Source: JBFWVR01 sp050246635 (GTDB taxonomy: Bacteria > Acidobacteriota > Vicinamibacteria > Vicinamibacterales > UBA2999). Taken from it: a stretch of DNA of 64,000 bases. The DNA is taken from assembly GCA_050246635.1 (NCBI GenBank), contig JBFWVR010000006.1, positions 243,353-307,352 on the forward strand, in the 5' to 3' direction. A program made the position numbers and the translations under genes. Position 1 is the first letter of the stretch. Every line of letters starts with the position of its first letter. Shown piece by piece: positions 22,194 through 30,832 of this stretch. The notes under the pieces were generated by a model, which did not search any database, was not told the DNA's origin, and saw only the letters and a program-made list of their open reading frames with translations.

Positions 22194-22898
22194 ATGGTGA
22201 CGATCAGGCGAGGCGCGGACCGAGGACGGACCCAGTTCGGTGGCTGGCTCGACAGCCGGCACGCCTTCTCGTTCGGGGAGTACTTCGACCCGTCGGCGAT
22301 GGGCTTCCGTTCGCTGCGCGTGCTGAACGACGACCGCGTGGCCGGGGGCGGCGGGTTCCCCCCCCACGGACATCGCGACATGGAAATCCTCTCCTACGTG
22401 CTGGACGGCGCGCTCGAGCACCAGGACAGCACGGGGGGCGGCGGCGTGATTCGGCCCGGCGAGATCCAGTTCATGCGCGCCGGCACGGGCGTGCGCCACA
22501 GCGAGTTCAACGCCTCGCCGACCGAACCGGTGCACTTCCTGCAGGTCTGGATCATCCCGGCGTCGCAGGGACTCGAGCCCGCATACAGCCAGCAGGCGTT
22601 CGATCGCGAGGCGGCCGCGAGGGCGCCGCTGCTGCTGGCGAGCCGCGACGGGAGGGCGGGGACCATCGCGCTGGCGCAGGACGCCGAGGTCTTCACGTCC
22701 CGGCCGGCCCCCGGCGTGAGCCACCGGCACGAGCTGGCTCCGGGGCGCCACGCCTGGCTGCAGGTGGCGACGGGTGCCGTGACGATCGATGGTCAGGCGC
22801 TGTCGGCTGGTGATGCGGCGATGGTCAGTGATGAGGCCGCCGTCGAGTGGACGGCCACCAGCGAGGGCACTGACGTCCTCGTGTTCGATTTGGCCTGA
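22194..22898 (+). CDS. Pirin family protein (quercetinase-like cupin)
   Basis: ATG 22194 follows a strong GGGGGAGGA site and gives 234 residues. The N-terminal cupin carries the four metal ligands of the pirin/YhhW group: His58 and His60 in Pro-Pro-His-Gly-His-Arg, and His102 and Glu104 in Val-Arg-His-Ser-Glu-Phe. Bacterial relatives such as E. coli YhhW cleave quercetin in vitro; others bind regulators. The gene is divergent from the fusion regulator, with about 136 bp between starts, so control by that regulator is conceivable. A hairpin terminator follows. Confidence 0.93.
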   Translation: MVTIRRGADRGRTQFGGWLDSRHAFSFGEYFDPSAMGFRSLRVLNDDRVAGGGGFPPHGHRDMEILSYVLDGALEHQDSTGGGGVIRPGEIQFMRAGTGVRHSEFNASPTEPVHFLQVWIIPASQGLEPAYSQQAFDREAAARAPLLLASRDGRAGTIALAQDAEVFTSRPAPGVSHRHELAPGRHAWLQVATGAVTIDGQALSAGDAAMVSDEAAVEWTATSEGTDVLVFDLA

Positions 22899-22926
22899 CG
22901 ACGGGACCGCGCACGTACGCGACGAC

Positions 22927-22957
22927 GGGCGGGTCCGGGCTTGACCGGGACCCGCCC
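22927..22957. terminator. Bidirectional terminator between pirin and M13 genes
   Basis: GGGCGGGTCC (22927-22936) and GGACCCGCCC (22948-22957) form a 10-bp perfect stem with an 11-nt loop, placed between convergent genes. Confidence 0.7.
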
Positions 22958-22980
22958 GCTGTTCGTACCGCGCGGCGCGG

Positions 22981-25017
22981 CTACCAGATCTTCACGCGCT
23001 GGTCCGGCGCCAGGTACATCTTGTCGCCGTCCTTGACGTCGAAGGCGGCGTAGAACTCCGGCACGTTGCGCACGGGGCCGATGGCGCGGAACTGCTCGGG
23101 GGCATGCGGGTTGGTCAGCACCAGGTTGCGCAGCGAGTCGTCGCGGCGCTTGGCGCGCCAGCCCTGTGCCCAGCCCATGTAGAAGCGCTGGTCCCCGGTG
23201 AGGCCGTCGATGATCGGCGCGGCCTGGCCGGCGAGCGACTTCAGGTAGGCGCGGTGCGCGATCGTGATCCCCGTGAGGTCGCCGATGTTCTCGCCGAGCG
23301 TCAGCGCGCCGTTCACGTGCAGGCCGGGCAGCGCCTCGAAGGCGTTGAACTGCTCGACGAGCACCTTGGTCCGCTTCTCGTACTCCTGCGCGTCCTGTTC
23401 GGTCCACCAGTCGCGGAGTGCCCCGTCGCCGTCGTAGCGCCGGCCCTGGTCGTCAAACCCATGGCCCATCTCGTGGCCGATGACCGCGCCAATCGCGCCG
23501 TAGTTCATCGCGTCGTCGGCCGCCATGTCGAAGAACGGCGGCTGCAGGATGGCGGCGGGGAAGACGATCTCGTTGCGCACCGGGTTGTAGTACGCGTTGA
23601 CCGTCTGCGGCGTCATGCCCCACTCGGTCTTGTCGATCGGCTGGCCCACCTTGGCGAGTTGGTACTCGCTCTCGGCGAGGAAGGCGCGGGTGACGTTGCC
23701 CACGAGGTCGTCCTTCAGGATGCGCACCTGCGAGTAGTCACGCCACTTGTCCGGATAGCCGATCTTCGGGGTGAACTTCGCGAGCTTCTCCTGGGCGCGC
23801 GCCTTCGTCTCGGGCCCCATCCACTCGAGGCCCTCGATGCCGTCCTTGAACGCGGCGCGCAGGTTCTCGATGAGCTCTCCCATCCGCGCCTTCGCGGCCG
23901 GCGTGAAGTGCTTCTCCACGTACAGGCGGCCGAGCATCTCCCCGAGGTTCGCGTTGAGCAGGTTGACCCCGCGCTTCCAGCGGGGCTGCTGCGCCTCGAC
24001 GCCGTTGAGGGTCCGGCTGTAGAAGTCGAACTCGGTGTCGGCCACGGCCTTGCTCAGGTAGGGGGCGAACCCGTTCAGGAGCGACGCCTTCAGGTAGGGC
24101 TTCCAGCGATCCACGGGCAGTTCGGCGAAGGTCGCCGCGAACGTCTTCACGTAGCTCGGCTGGTAGACGACCACGGCCGGCGCGTCCTCGATGCCGAGCT
24201 CGGCAATCCAGACGGCCCACGGGAAGCCGGGGAACTCCGTCGCGAGGTCGGCGACGGCGACCTTGTTGTACGTCTTCACTGCGTCGCGGTTCTCGACGTT
24301 CGTCCAGTGCGCGCGCGCGAGCCGCAGCTCGATCTCGTAGTTGCTGCGGGCCGCCGCCCCCGCGTTCGGCAGCCCGCCCTTGTCGAGCAGGTCCTGCTGG
24401 AAGGCCACGTACTTCTCGCGGTACTCCTTCAGCTTCGCGTCGTCCTTCAGGTAGTAGTCGCGATCGGGCAGCCCGAGCCCGCCCTGGAAGATGTAGAGGA
24501 TGTCCCTGGTCGGCTCACCGGCGTCGCCATCGACGAAACCAACGAGCGGGTTGATCAGGTTCAGCTTGAACATCCGCGCGAAATAGCGCGCGACCCCGTC
24601 ACGGGTGGTGATCCGGTCGATGGCGTCCAGCTCCGGCCCGAGCGGCGCCAGGCCCAGCTCCTCCACGCGCGCCTCGTCCATGAAGCTCTCGTAGAAGTCG
24701 CCGATCTTCTGCGCGTCGGAGTCGGGCGCCTTGTCGGTCGACTTCGCGGCCTCCTCGACGATCGTCCTGAGGTCGGCCTGGGCCTTGTCGAAGAGCGCGT
24801 CGAAGGTGCCGTAGGAGGCCTTGTCGGCGGGGATGTCCGTCTTGTCGAGCCAGCCGCCGTTGACGTAGCGGAAGAGGTCGTCCTGCGGACGGACCGTGGT
24901 GTCGAAGGCCGTGGCGTCGATCCCGGACACTGGAGCCGGCGCCTCGGCAGCCGGCGGCTGGCCGGCGCAGCCGGCCGCGACGACCACGGCGACCAAGAAG
25001 GGCAGTACTCGCGTCAT
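22981..25017 (-). CDS. M13 family zinc metallopeptidase (neprilysin-like lipoprotein)
   Basis: The 678-residue protein starts with a lipoprotein signal (Ala-Ala-Gly-Cys17). An N-terminal M13_N region is followed by the catalytic domain with Asn-Ala-Tyr-Tyr-Asn-Pro near 474-479, His515-Glu516-Met-Gly-His519 and the third ligand Glu576 in Gly-Glu-Asn-Ile-Gly-Asp. The C-terminal Arg-Val-Lys-Ile-Trp end is typical. Such enzymes cleave oligopeptides; here it would be tethered in the periplasm or outer surface. Length is normal. The opposite strand holds very long non-genic open frames due to GC bias. Confidence 0.96.
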   Translation of the reverse strand: MTRVLPFLVAVVVAAGCAGQPPAAEAPAPVSGIDATAFDTTVRPQDDLFRYVNGGWLDKTDIPADKASYGTFDALFDKAQADLRTIVEEAAKSTDKAPDSDAQKIGDFYESFMDEARVEELGLAPLGPELDAIDRITTRDGVARYFARMFKLNLINPLVGFVDGDAGEPTRDILYIFQGGLGLPDRDYYLKDDAKLKEYREKYVAFQQDLLDKGGLPNAGAAARSNYEIELRLARAHWTNVENRDAVKTYNKVAVADLATEFPGFPWAVWIAELGIEDAPAVVVYQPSYVKTFAATFAELPVDRWKPYLKASLLNGFAPYLSKAVADTEFDFYSRTLNGVEAQQPRWKRGVNLLNANLGEMLGRLYVEKHFTPAAKARMGELIENLRAAFKDGIEGLEWMGPETKARAQEKLAKFTPKIGYPDKWRDYSQVRILKDDLVGNVTRAFLAESEYQLAKVGQPIDKTEWGMTPQTVNAYYNPVRNEIVFPAAILQPPFFDMAADDAMNYGAIGAVIGHEMGHGFDDQGRRYDGDGALRDWWTEQDAQEYEKRTKVLVEQFNAFEALPGLHVNGALTLGENIGDLTGITIAHRAYLKSLAGQAAPIIDGLTGDQRFYMGWAQGWRAKRRDDSLRNLVLTNPHAPEQFRAIGPVRNVPEFYAAFDVKDGDKMYLAPDQRVKIW

Positions 25018-25261
25018 CGAGGATGTCTCCCTGCGGGCGCGGGCCCGCCTCTGCTAGCGGCGTCGATGATACCTCGCCCCTCGCGGGGCGCCGGCCGCCG
25101 GGCGCCGGAGGGGCCGGGACCGACGGCGGTGACCATCGGCATCCGCTAGGCTGTGGAACGGGGGTGGCAGTTCGTGGAGGAAGATGCCACCCGTTGGGCG
25201 TCGGCGACCACAGTGGCCGCCGCCGCACGGATCGCCGGCCCTCGAGACGACTGGAGTTGAG

Positions 25262-26296
25262 ATGACACATGCCACCAAAGACCGGATGCATGGCTGGCAA
25301 CGGGTTTGCTCGTTGACGATGGCAACGGCCGTGCTGGTGCTGGCGCCGATGACGGGCGGACCGGTGGGGGCCGACCCGCTGGCGCACACGTTCTCGATTG
25401 TCGCCCGGGATCCGGCCACCGGCGAGATGGGCGTCGCCGTGCAGTCGCACTGGTTCGCCGTCGGCTCCATCGTGACGTGGGCCGAGGCGGGCGTGGGCGT
25501 GGTCGCGACCCAGTCGTTCGTCGACCCGGGCTACGGACAGCGCGGTCTCGAGTTGATGCGGGCCGGCGCCACGGCGCCCGAGGCGTTGCAGCGCCTGCTC
25601 GCGACGGACCCGCAGCGTGCCGGCCGGCAGGTCGCGATGCTCGACGCGGCCGGCCGCGTCGACGCCTTCACGGGCCCGTCGGCGATTGCCGCGGCCGGGC
25701 ACCACGTCGGCGCCCAGTACTCGACGCAGGCCAACATGATGGCCAACGAGACGGTCTGGCCCGCGATGGCCCGGGCGTTCGAGGCGGCGTCGGGGGATCT
25801 CGCCGATCGGCTGCTGGCGGCCCTCGACGGTGCGCAGGCCGCGGGCGGGGACGTCCGTGGCCGGCAGTCGGCCGCCATCCTGGTCGTCAAGGCCAAGGGG
25901 TCGGGGCGCCCGTGGGTCGGCGCGGACCGGGTCTTCGACCTGCGAGTGGACGACGCGTCGGATCCGATCGCCGAGCTGCGCCGGCTCGTGCGGTTGCAGC
26001 GGGCCTACGGCCACGCGAACCGCGGCGACGAGCTGATGACGGAACAGCGGGTCGACCAGGCGCTCGAGGAGTACGCGGCGGCCAGCCGGCTGGCCCCCGA
26101 GATCGTCGAGCTGCCGTTCTGGCATGCGGTGACGCTCGCGTCGATCGGGCGCGAGGAGGAGGCGACGCCGATCTTCCGCGCCGTCTTCGCAAAGGAGCCG
26201 ATCTGGGCGGAGCTGCTGACGCGGCTGCCGGCCGCGGGCCTGTTTCCGGACGACCCGGCGCTCATCGCGCGTATCAGGGCCCTGGCCCCGCGCTGA
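25262..26296 (+). CDS. Secreted DUF1028 protein with C-terminal repeat segment
   Basis: ATG 25262 gives 344 residues with a signal peptide (about 1-39, ending Gly-Ala-Asp-Pro). The DUF1028 domain starts at His-Thr-Phe-Ser-Ile-Val-Ala-Arg-Asp with Gly-Val-Gly-Val-Val-Ala-Thr-Gln-Ser and Tyr-Gly-Gln-Arg-Gly-Leu; this family has an Ntn-hydrolase-like fold. A TPR-like helical part follows at about 270-340. DUF1028 proteins are often secreted and of unproven enzymatic role. The frame extends further upstream but that part looks non-coding. The divergent M13 gene is 244 bp away; no gene lies between. Confidence 0.87.
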   Translation: MTHATKDRMHGWQRVCSLTMATAVLVLAPMTGGPVGADPLAHTFSIVARDPATGEMGVAVQSHWFAVGSIVTWAEAGVGVVATQSFVDPGYGQRGLELMRAGATAPEALQRLLATDPQRAGRQVAMLDAAGRVDAFTGPSAIAAAGHHVGAQYSTQANMMANETVWPAMARAFEAASGDLADRLLAALDGAQAAGGDVRGRQSAAILVVKAKGSGRPWVGADRVFDLRVDDASDPIAELRRLVRLQRAYGHANRGDELMTEQRVDQALEEYAAASRLAPEIVELPFWHAVTLASIGREEEATPIFRAVFAKEPIWAELLTRLPAAGLFPDDPALIARIRALAPR

Positions 26297-26330
26297 GACG
26301 CCGGCCGTCCTCAGTCGAGAGGAGGACACG

Positions 26331-26945
26331 GTGTCGATGCGATGGGTGCTGACAGGAACGTTGATTGCGGGACTGGCGCTGGCCGCGGCCGCGGCCGGCG
26401 TCGGCGAGACCGGTCCGGAGATGATGACCGTGACGGTGCCCGCGGGTACGGAGCTCGCGATCACGCTCGACAGCCGGGCGACGTCCGATGCCAGCGCGCC
26501 TGGTGACGAGGTCGGCGCGACCCTGACGCAGCCGATCGTCGTGGAGGGGCGTACCGTGGTGCCCGCCGGCGCGTCGCTCGCGGGAGAGGTCACGCGTGCG
26601 CAGCCGTCGGGCAAGATCAAGGGCCGCGCGAGCCTCGCGATCCGGTTCACGTCGGTCGACATCGACGGCGATCGCCACGCGATCGACACGACGGCAATCG
26701 GCCGCACGGCAAAGGCCACGAAGGGCGAGGACGCCGCCAAGATCGGGATTGGCGCCGGCGCGGGCGCGCTCGTCGGCGCGCTGGCCGGCGGCAAGAAGGG
26801 GGCGGCCATCGGGTCTGCCGTGGGCGGCGGGGCCGGGACCGGCGTCGTCCTGGCCACGGCCGGCGACGAGGTCGAGTTCGCGCCGGGGCAGCGGTTCACC
26901 ACGCGCCTGACGCGGGCCCTGGCAATCGAGATTCCGCGCAGCTGA
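26331..26945 (+). CDS. Secreted glycine-zipper protein
   Basis: The GTG at 26331 follows GGAGGACAC; an ATG at 26337 is also possible. The 204-residue product has a signal peptide, a beta-rich middle (Pro-Ala-Gly-Thr-Glu-Leu-Ala-Ile-Thr-Leu-Asp, and Val-Val-Pro-Ala-Gly-Ala) and a long glycine-zipper helix near 135-175 (repeated Gly-Ala-Gly and Gly-Gly-Lys-Lys-Gly-Ala-Ala-Ile-Gly), resembling YMGG-like or Rick_17kDa segments that sit in membranes. Its role is unknown. It may be co-transcribed with the DUF1028 gene 34 bp upstream. Confidence 0.8.
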   Translation: MSMRWVLTGTLIAGLALAAAAAGVGETGPEMMTVTVPAGTELAITLDSRATSDASAPGDEVGATLTQPIVVEGRTVVPAGASLAGEVTRAQPSGKIKGRASLAIRFTSVDIDGDRHAIDTTAIGRTAKATKGEDAAKIGIGAGAGALVGALAGGKKGAAIGSAVGGGAGTGVVLATAGDEVEFAPGQRFTTRLTRALAIEIPRS

Positions 26946-27022
26946 GGGCGGCCGGGGGCTTCGTTCGTGGCAAGATGGGCGGACCGGCGGGCTCGTCGCC
27001 GTCCGCCCGTTCTCTCACGCCC

Positions 27023-27535
27023 ATGCGACTGGACCTTCCGTCCTGCGTGGTACGGCCTTGGACAGCGGCGGATCTGGAGCCGCTCGTCCGGCACGCCAAC
27101 AACCCAAGGGTCGCCATCCACCTGCGCGACCGCTTTCCCCACCCCTATCGGCGGCAGGACGGCCAGCGGTTCCTGACCGCCGTGCTCCGCGCGGCGCGGC
27201 CGACGGTGTGGTGCATCGAGGTGGACGGGCAGGCCGCCGGCGGCATCGGCATCGAGCTGCGCGACGACGTGGAGCGGGTGTCGGCGGAGATCGGGTACTG
27301 GCTGGGCGAGGCCTGCTGGGGCCGTGGGGTGACCACGGCGGCGCTCGTCGCCGTGACCGACGAGGCCTTCCGGATGTTCGACCTGCGGCGGCTCTTCGCC
27401 GTGCCCTTCGCCGAGAACGCGGCCTCGGTGCGCGTCCTCGAGAAGGCCGGCTACGTCCTCGAAGGGCACATGCGGCAAAGCGCGGTCAAGGACGGACGTT
27501 TGCTCGACCAGTTGATGTACGCGAAGTACCGGTGA
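27023..27535 (+). CDS. GNAT family N-acetyltransferase (RimJ/RimL-like)
   Basis: ATG 27023 gives 170 residues beginning Arg-Leu-Asp-Leu-Pro-Ser-Cys-Val-Val-Arg-Pro-Trp. The acetyl-CoA-binding segment is Tyr-Trp-Leu-Gly-Glu-Ala-Cys-Trp-Gly-Arg-Gly-Val-Thr-Thr-Ala-Ala (P-loop near 92-108), followed by Ala-Ser-Val-Arg-Val-Leu-Glu-Lys-Ala-Gly-Tyr. This resembles the ribosomal-protein acetyltransferase type, but the substrate is unknown. An earlier ATG (26975) is possible but adds an atypical segment. Confidence 0.9.
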   Translation: MRLDLPSCVVRPWTAADLEPLVRHANNPRVAIHLRDRFPHPYRRQDGQRFLTAVLRAARPTVWCIEVDGQAAGGIGIELRDDVERVSAEIGYWLGEACWGRGVTTAALVAVTDEAFRMFDLRRLFAVPFAENAASVRVLEKAGYVLEGHMRQSAVKDGRLLDQLMYAKYR

Positions 27536-27536
27536 C

Positions 27537-27559
27537 GGAATGGGACAGTCCCCATTTCC
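27537..27559. repeat. Imperfect GGGGACTGTCCCC palindrome
   Basis: Reverse-oriented relative of the 5093-5152 palindromes with one G missing on one arm, located between two genes. Confidence 0.7.
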
Positions 27560-27561
27560 GC

Positions 27562-27567
27562 TATAGA
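27562..27567 (+). promoter_or_regulatory. Possible -10 box (TATAGA) of the S9 peptidase gene
   Basis: TATAGA ends 10 nt before ATG 27578, with no ribosome site between, suggesting a leaderless mRNA. No convincing -35 is seen. Confidence 0.4.
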
Positions 27568-27577
27568 CTTTGCGGTC

Positions 27578-29932
27578 ATGCGCAGACTGGTCGTTGTCCT
27601 CCTCCTCGTCGGCGGCGCCGCGGTCCTGTCCGCCAGGCAGCCGGCGCCGTTTCCCCTGACTGTCGACAGCATCATGCGGGGACCCGAGCTCGTCGGGTAC
27701 CCTCCGTCCAACCTCCGTTGGTCCGGAGACGCCCAGCGGCTCTACTTCGAGTGGCAGATGCCGCTCGAGGACGAGCCGGTCACGTGGGTGGTCCCGCGCA
27801 CGGGCGGCCGCCCGGAGCGCCTGAACGACGCGGAGCGGGAGCTCGCGCCGCTGCCCACCGGCACCTGGGACCGGGCCCGCCGCCGCATCCTCGGTGTCGA
27901 CCGTGGCGACATCGTCGTCATCGACACCGTCGCGAACACACGGATCCAGGTCACCCGCACGACGGACAGCGAGTCGAACCCGCGCTGGACGCCGGACGAG
28001 ACGCACGTGACGTTCGTCCGCGACAACAACCTGTTCCTGGCGCCGGTCGGGGACGCGGGAGACGGCGCACTCCGGCAGCTCACCGACGTGGGTCCCCGCG
28101 CGTCGAGCCCCAAGCCCACCGACAGCCAGAAATTCGTGCGATCGGAGGAGGATGACCTGATCGAGATCGTGAAGGAGCGCAAGGCGCGCCGCGAGCGCGA
28201 GCAGGCCCAGGACTACCAGCACGCCCTCCCGCGATTCGAGCTGGCCGAGCGCGAACGGGTTGTCGATGCCGCGCTGTCGGCGGGTGGCACCTTCGTCTAC
28301 CTGCTCGTGGGGGAGCGGCCGCAGGCGCGCACGGCCAACGTGCCGGCCTACGTCACCGAGTCGGGCTACACCGAGGACATCCCGGCGCGCTCGAAGGTCG
28401 GTGACGATCAGGAGGATCGCCGGCTCGCGGTGTTGAACCTCACCACCCGCGAGGCGCGCTGGATCGGACTCGACGGCGTGGTCGACACCGTCGTGATCCC
28501 CGCCCACCCGCCGTCGGACGATCCGGCGCCGCCGCGGCCCACCCCCAAGCCCACGCGGGCGTCACGCTGGCAGTCGATATCGCTCTCGCCGGATGCCCGC
28601 GTGCTGACCGCACTGGTGCGCTCCGCCGACAACAACGACCGGTGGCTCGTGAAGGTCGATCCGGCCAGCGGCGGCTCGTCGGTGCTCGACCACGTCCACG
28701 ACGACGCGTGGGTCCGCGAGGGGGGCAGCGGATGGCTGCCGGACAGCCGCCGCGTGTGGTTCCTGGCCGAGCACGACGGCTGGATGCACCTCTACACGGT
28801 GGACGCGACGGCCGCGACGCCGGGGGCGACGCAGCTCACCAGTGGCCGGTTCGAGATCGACGATGTCGAGGTGTCGCCGGACGGCCAGCGCTTCTACATC
28901 AGCTCCACCGAGGCGCATCCGGGTGAGCGGCAGCTGTACAGCCTGTCGGTCGACGGCGGGGCCCGCACGCGCCTGACGACGGCCGCCGGCGCCCATGCAG
29001 GTGTGATCTCGCCCGACAACGAGGTGTTCGGCCTCGTCTCGTCGACGGCAAGCCATCCGCCCGAGGTGTACGTGATGGCGAACCGCGCCGGCGCGGACGC
29101 GTCGCAGGTGACCGAGAGCACGTCGATGGAATGGCGCTCCCACAAGTGGGTCGAGCCGCAGCTGGTGACCTACACGACCCGCGACGGCCAGACCGTCTAC
29201 GCGCGTCTCTACACGCCCGAGATGGTTGGCGCCCGGCGCAACCGCTCGGCCCCGGCCGTGGTCTTCGTGCACGGCGCCGGGTACCTGCAGAACGCCCATC
29301 GATACTGGTCCACGTACTACCGGGAGTACATGTTCCACCACCTGCTGGCCTCGCGCGGCTATGTGGTGCTCGACCCCGACTACCGCGCCAGCGCCGGGTA
29401 TGGCCGTGACTGGCGCACGGCCATCTACCGCTGGATGGGCGGTCACGACCTCGATGACGTCGTCGATGGTGCGGCGTACCTCGTGAAGGAGCAGCGGGTC
29501 GACCCGAAGCGGATCGGGGTGTACGGCGGCAGCTACGGGGGCTTCATCACGCTGATGGCGATGTTCACGTCCCCCGACACCTTCGCGGCGGGCGCGGCGT
29601 TGCGCCCGGTGACCGACTGGGCGCACTACAACCACGGGTACACCTCGAACATCCTCAACGAACCACAGGAGGATGCGGAAGCCTACCGGAAGAGCTCACC
29701 GATTTACTTCGCGGAGGGCCTCAAGGGGCGGCTGCTCATCTGCCACGGGATGGTCGACACGAACGTGCACTTCCAGGATTCCGTGCGGCTGGTCCAGCGG
29801 CTGATCGAGTTGCGGAAGGAGAACTGGGAGCTGGCCGTGTTCCCGATGGAGAATCACGGTTTCGTCGAGCAGACCAGCTGGGCGGACGAGTACAAGCGGA
29901 TCTTGCGCCTGTTTGAAACCACACTCAAATGA
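27578..29932 (+). CDS. Secreted S9 family prolyl oligopeptidase / dipeptidyl peptidase
   Basis: The 784-residue protein has a signal peptide (about 1-20), a beta-propeller region with Trp-Ser-Gly-Asp, Ser-Pro-Asp-Gly and Leu-Ser-Pro-Asp-Ala blade motifs (about 45-510), and a C-terminal alpha/beta hydrolase with Ser652 in Tyr-Gly-Gly-Ser-Tyr-Gly-Gly-Phe, Asp727 in His-Gly-Met-Val-Asp and His760 in Glu-Asn-His-Gly-Phe. The triad and length are typical of S9. It should cleave peptides outside the cytoplasm. The predicted start is 10 nt after a TATAGA box. Confidence 0.95.
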   Translation: MRRLVVVLLLVGGAAVLSARQPAPFPLTVDSIMRGPELVGYPPSNLRWSGDAQRLYFEWQMPLEDEPVTWVVPRTGGRPERLNDAERELAPLPTGTWDRARRRILGVDRGDIVVIDTVANTRIQVTRTTDSESNPRWTPDETHVTFVRDNNLFLAPVGDAGDGALRQLTDVGPRASSPKPTDSQKFVRSEEDDLIEIVKERKARREREQAQDYQHALPRFELAERERVVDAALSAGGTFVYLLVGERPQARTANVPAYVTESGYTEDIPARSKVGDDQEDRRLAVLNLTTREARWIGLDGVVDTVVIPAHPPSDDPAPPRPTPKPTRASRWQSISLSPDARVLTALVRSADNNDRWLVKVDPASGGSSVLDHVHDDAWVREGGSGWLPDSRRVWFLAEHDGWMHLYTVDATAATPGATQLTSGRFEIDDVEVSPDGQRFYISSTEAHPGERQLYSLSVDGGARTRLTTAAGAHAGVISPDNEVFGLVSSTASHPPEVYVMANRAGADASQVTESTSMEWRSHKWVEPQLVTYTTRDGQTVYARLYTPEMVGARRNRSAPAVVFVHGAGYLQNAHRYWSTYYREYMFHHLLASRGYVVLDPDYRASAGYGRDWRTAIYRWMGGHDLDDVVDGAAYLVKEQRVDPKRIGVYGGSYGGFITLMAMFTSPDTFAAGAALRPVTDWAHYNHGYTSNILNEPQEDAEAYRKSSPIYFAEGLKGRLLICHGMVDTNVHFQDSVRLVQRLIELRKENWELAVFPMENHGFVEQTSWADEYKRILRLFETTLK

Positions 29933-29990
29933 ATCTGGTGATCTGGTGATCTGGTGATCTGGTGATCTGGTGATCTGGTGACCTGGCTAC
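29932..29990. repeat. TGGTGATC octamer tandem array
   Basis: About seven 8-bp units directly after the S9 stop codon. The unit is the reverse complement of the GATCACCA array at 5156-5190. The array runs into the stop of the next small gene on the other strand. Confidence 0.88.
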
Positions 29991-30202
29991 GCCGCGCGAC
30001 TGAACGTCTCGAGACCCCAGCCCCGCAGGATCAGCGCGCGTTCGAGCGCCATCTGGCGGCGCAGGGCGCCGGGCTCGTCGTCGAAATGCTCGGTGCGGGC
30101 AAAGCCGTCGAAATCCACGACTTCGAGGGCCCAGCGGCCCTCGTCCTCGCGGAGGAGGCGGTGGGCGATCACGAAGCCGTTGCGGACGTAGTTCCAGGTC
30201 AT
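29987..30202 (-). CDS. Hypothetical protein, 71 aa
   Basis: The product is acidic-basic mixed and soluble, starting Met-Thr-Trp-Asn-Tyr-Val-Arg-Asn-Gly-Phe-Val, with an Asp-Phe-Asp-Gly-Phe-Ala-Arg and a Leu-Glu-Arg-Ala-Leu-Ile-Leu-Arg-Gly-Trp C-terminal segment. Codon choice is natural and no better frame exists, so it is likely real. No family is recognised. Its 3' end touches the octamer array. Confidence 0.6.
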   Translation of the reverse strand: MTWNYVRNGFVIAHRLLREDEGRWALEVVDFDGFARTEHFDDEPGALRRQMALERALILRGWGLETFSRAA

Positions 30203-30256
30203 GGCGTCCAGTTAATCGGCTCGCGAGGACGGAAGTTGAATGCCGGGGACCGGTGG

Positions 30257-30262
30257 TAGGAT
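30257..30262 (+). promoter_or_regulatory. Possible -10 box (TAGGAT) of the CDO-like operon
   Basis: TAGGAT ends 9 nt before ATG 30272 with no ribosome site, suggesting a leaderless message for the four overlapping genes that follow. No convincing -35 is seen. Confidence 0.35.
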
Positions 30263-30271
30263 CGGGCCCCG

Positions 30272-30832
30272 ATGTTTTCCGGATTCGCCGAACTGGTTGC
30301 CCGGCTGGATGCGGCCGTCGGGGCCGGGGGCCCCGAAGCCGTCACCACCGCGGTGAAGCACGATCTCGAAGGCCTGCTGGCGGCAGGCTGGGCGCTGCCG
30401 GCGCGCTTCCGCGCGGCCCGGTCCGACTGCTATGCCCGGCGGCTCCTGCACGAGGACCCGGCCGGGCGGTACACCGCCGTCGTCATGACCTGGGGCCCGG
30501 GGCAGGGCACGGCCGTGCACGACCATGGGGGGCTCTGGTGCGTCGAGGGCGTGGTCGAGGGCGAGATGCGCGTGACCCAGTACGACGTGGCACCTGAGCC
30601 GGATGGCACGTACCGCGTGGCCCCCTGCGGCCGGCCCCTCCGCGCCGGCGTCGGGACCGCGGGTCGGCTCATTCCGCCGACCGACTATCACGTGCTCGAG
30701 AACGCGTTGCCGGATCGGCCGTCGATCACCCTTCACGTCTACGGCGGCAGCCTCGACCACTGCCGCGTCTTCCAGCCCCGGCCGGACGGCCGTTTCGACG
30801 AGACCTTCCGCAGCCTCAGCTATCACGAGTGA
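30272..30832 (+). CDS. Cysteine-dioxygenase-like cupin
   Basis: The 186-residue protein has the cupin of thiol dioxygenases: metal ligands His83 and His85 in Val-His-Asp-His-Gly-Gly and His140 in Asp-Tyr-His-Val-Leu. Further C-terminal His155 and Tyr157 in Leu-His-Val-Tyr-Gly-Gly-Ser correspond to the catalytic His-x-Tyr pair of cysteine dioxygenases, and Cys90 sits near the position of the cross-link cysteine. It probably oxidises cysteine or a related thiol to the sulfinate. It overlaps the next gene by 4 bp. Confidence 0.87.
   Translation: MFSGFAELVARLDAAVGAGGPEAVTTAVKHDLEGLLAAGWALPARFRAARSDCYARRLLHEDPAGRYTAVVMTWGPGQGTAVHDHGGLWCVEGVVEGEMRVTQYDVAPEPDGTYRVAPCGRPLRAGVGTAGRLIPPTDYHVLENALPDRPSITLHVYGGSLDHCRVFQPRPDGRFDETFRSLSYHE

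Noticed and set aside
24599..28507. A 1302-codon open frame on the minus strand
   Set aside because: It runs antisense to the end of the DUF1028, glycine-zipper, GNAT and S9 genes and partly within the M13 gene in another frame; composition is Arg/Gly/His-rich without any domain, as expected from GC bias.
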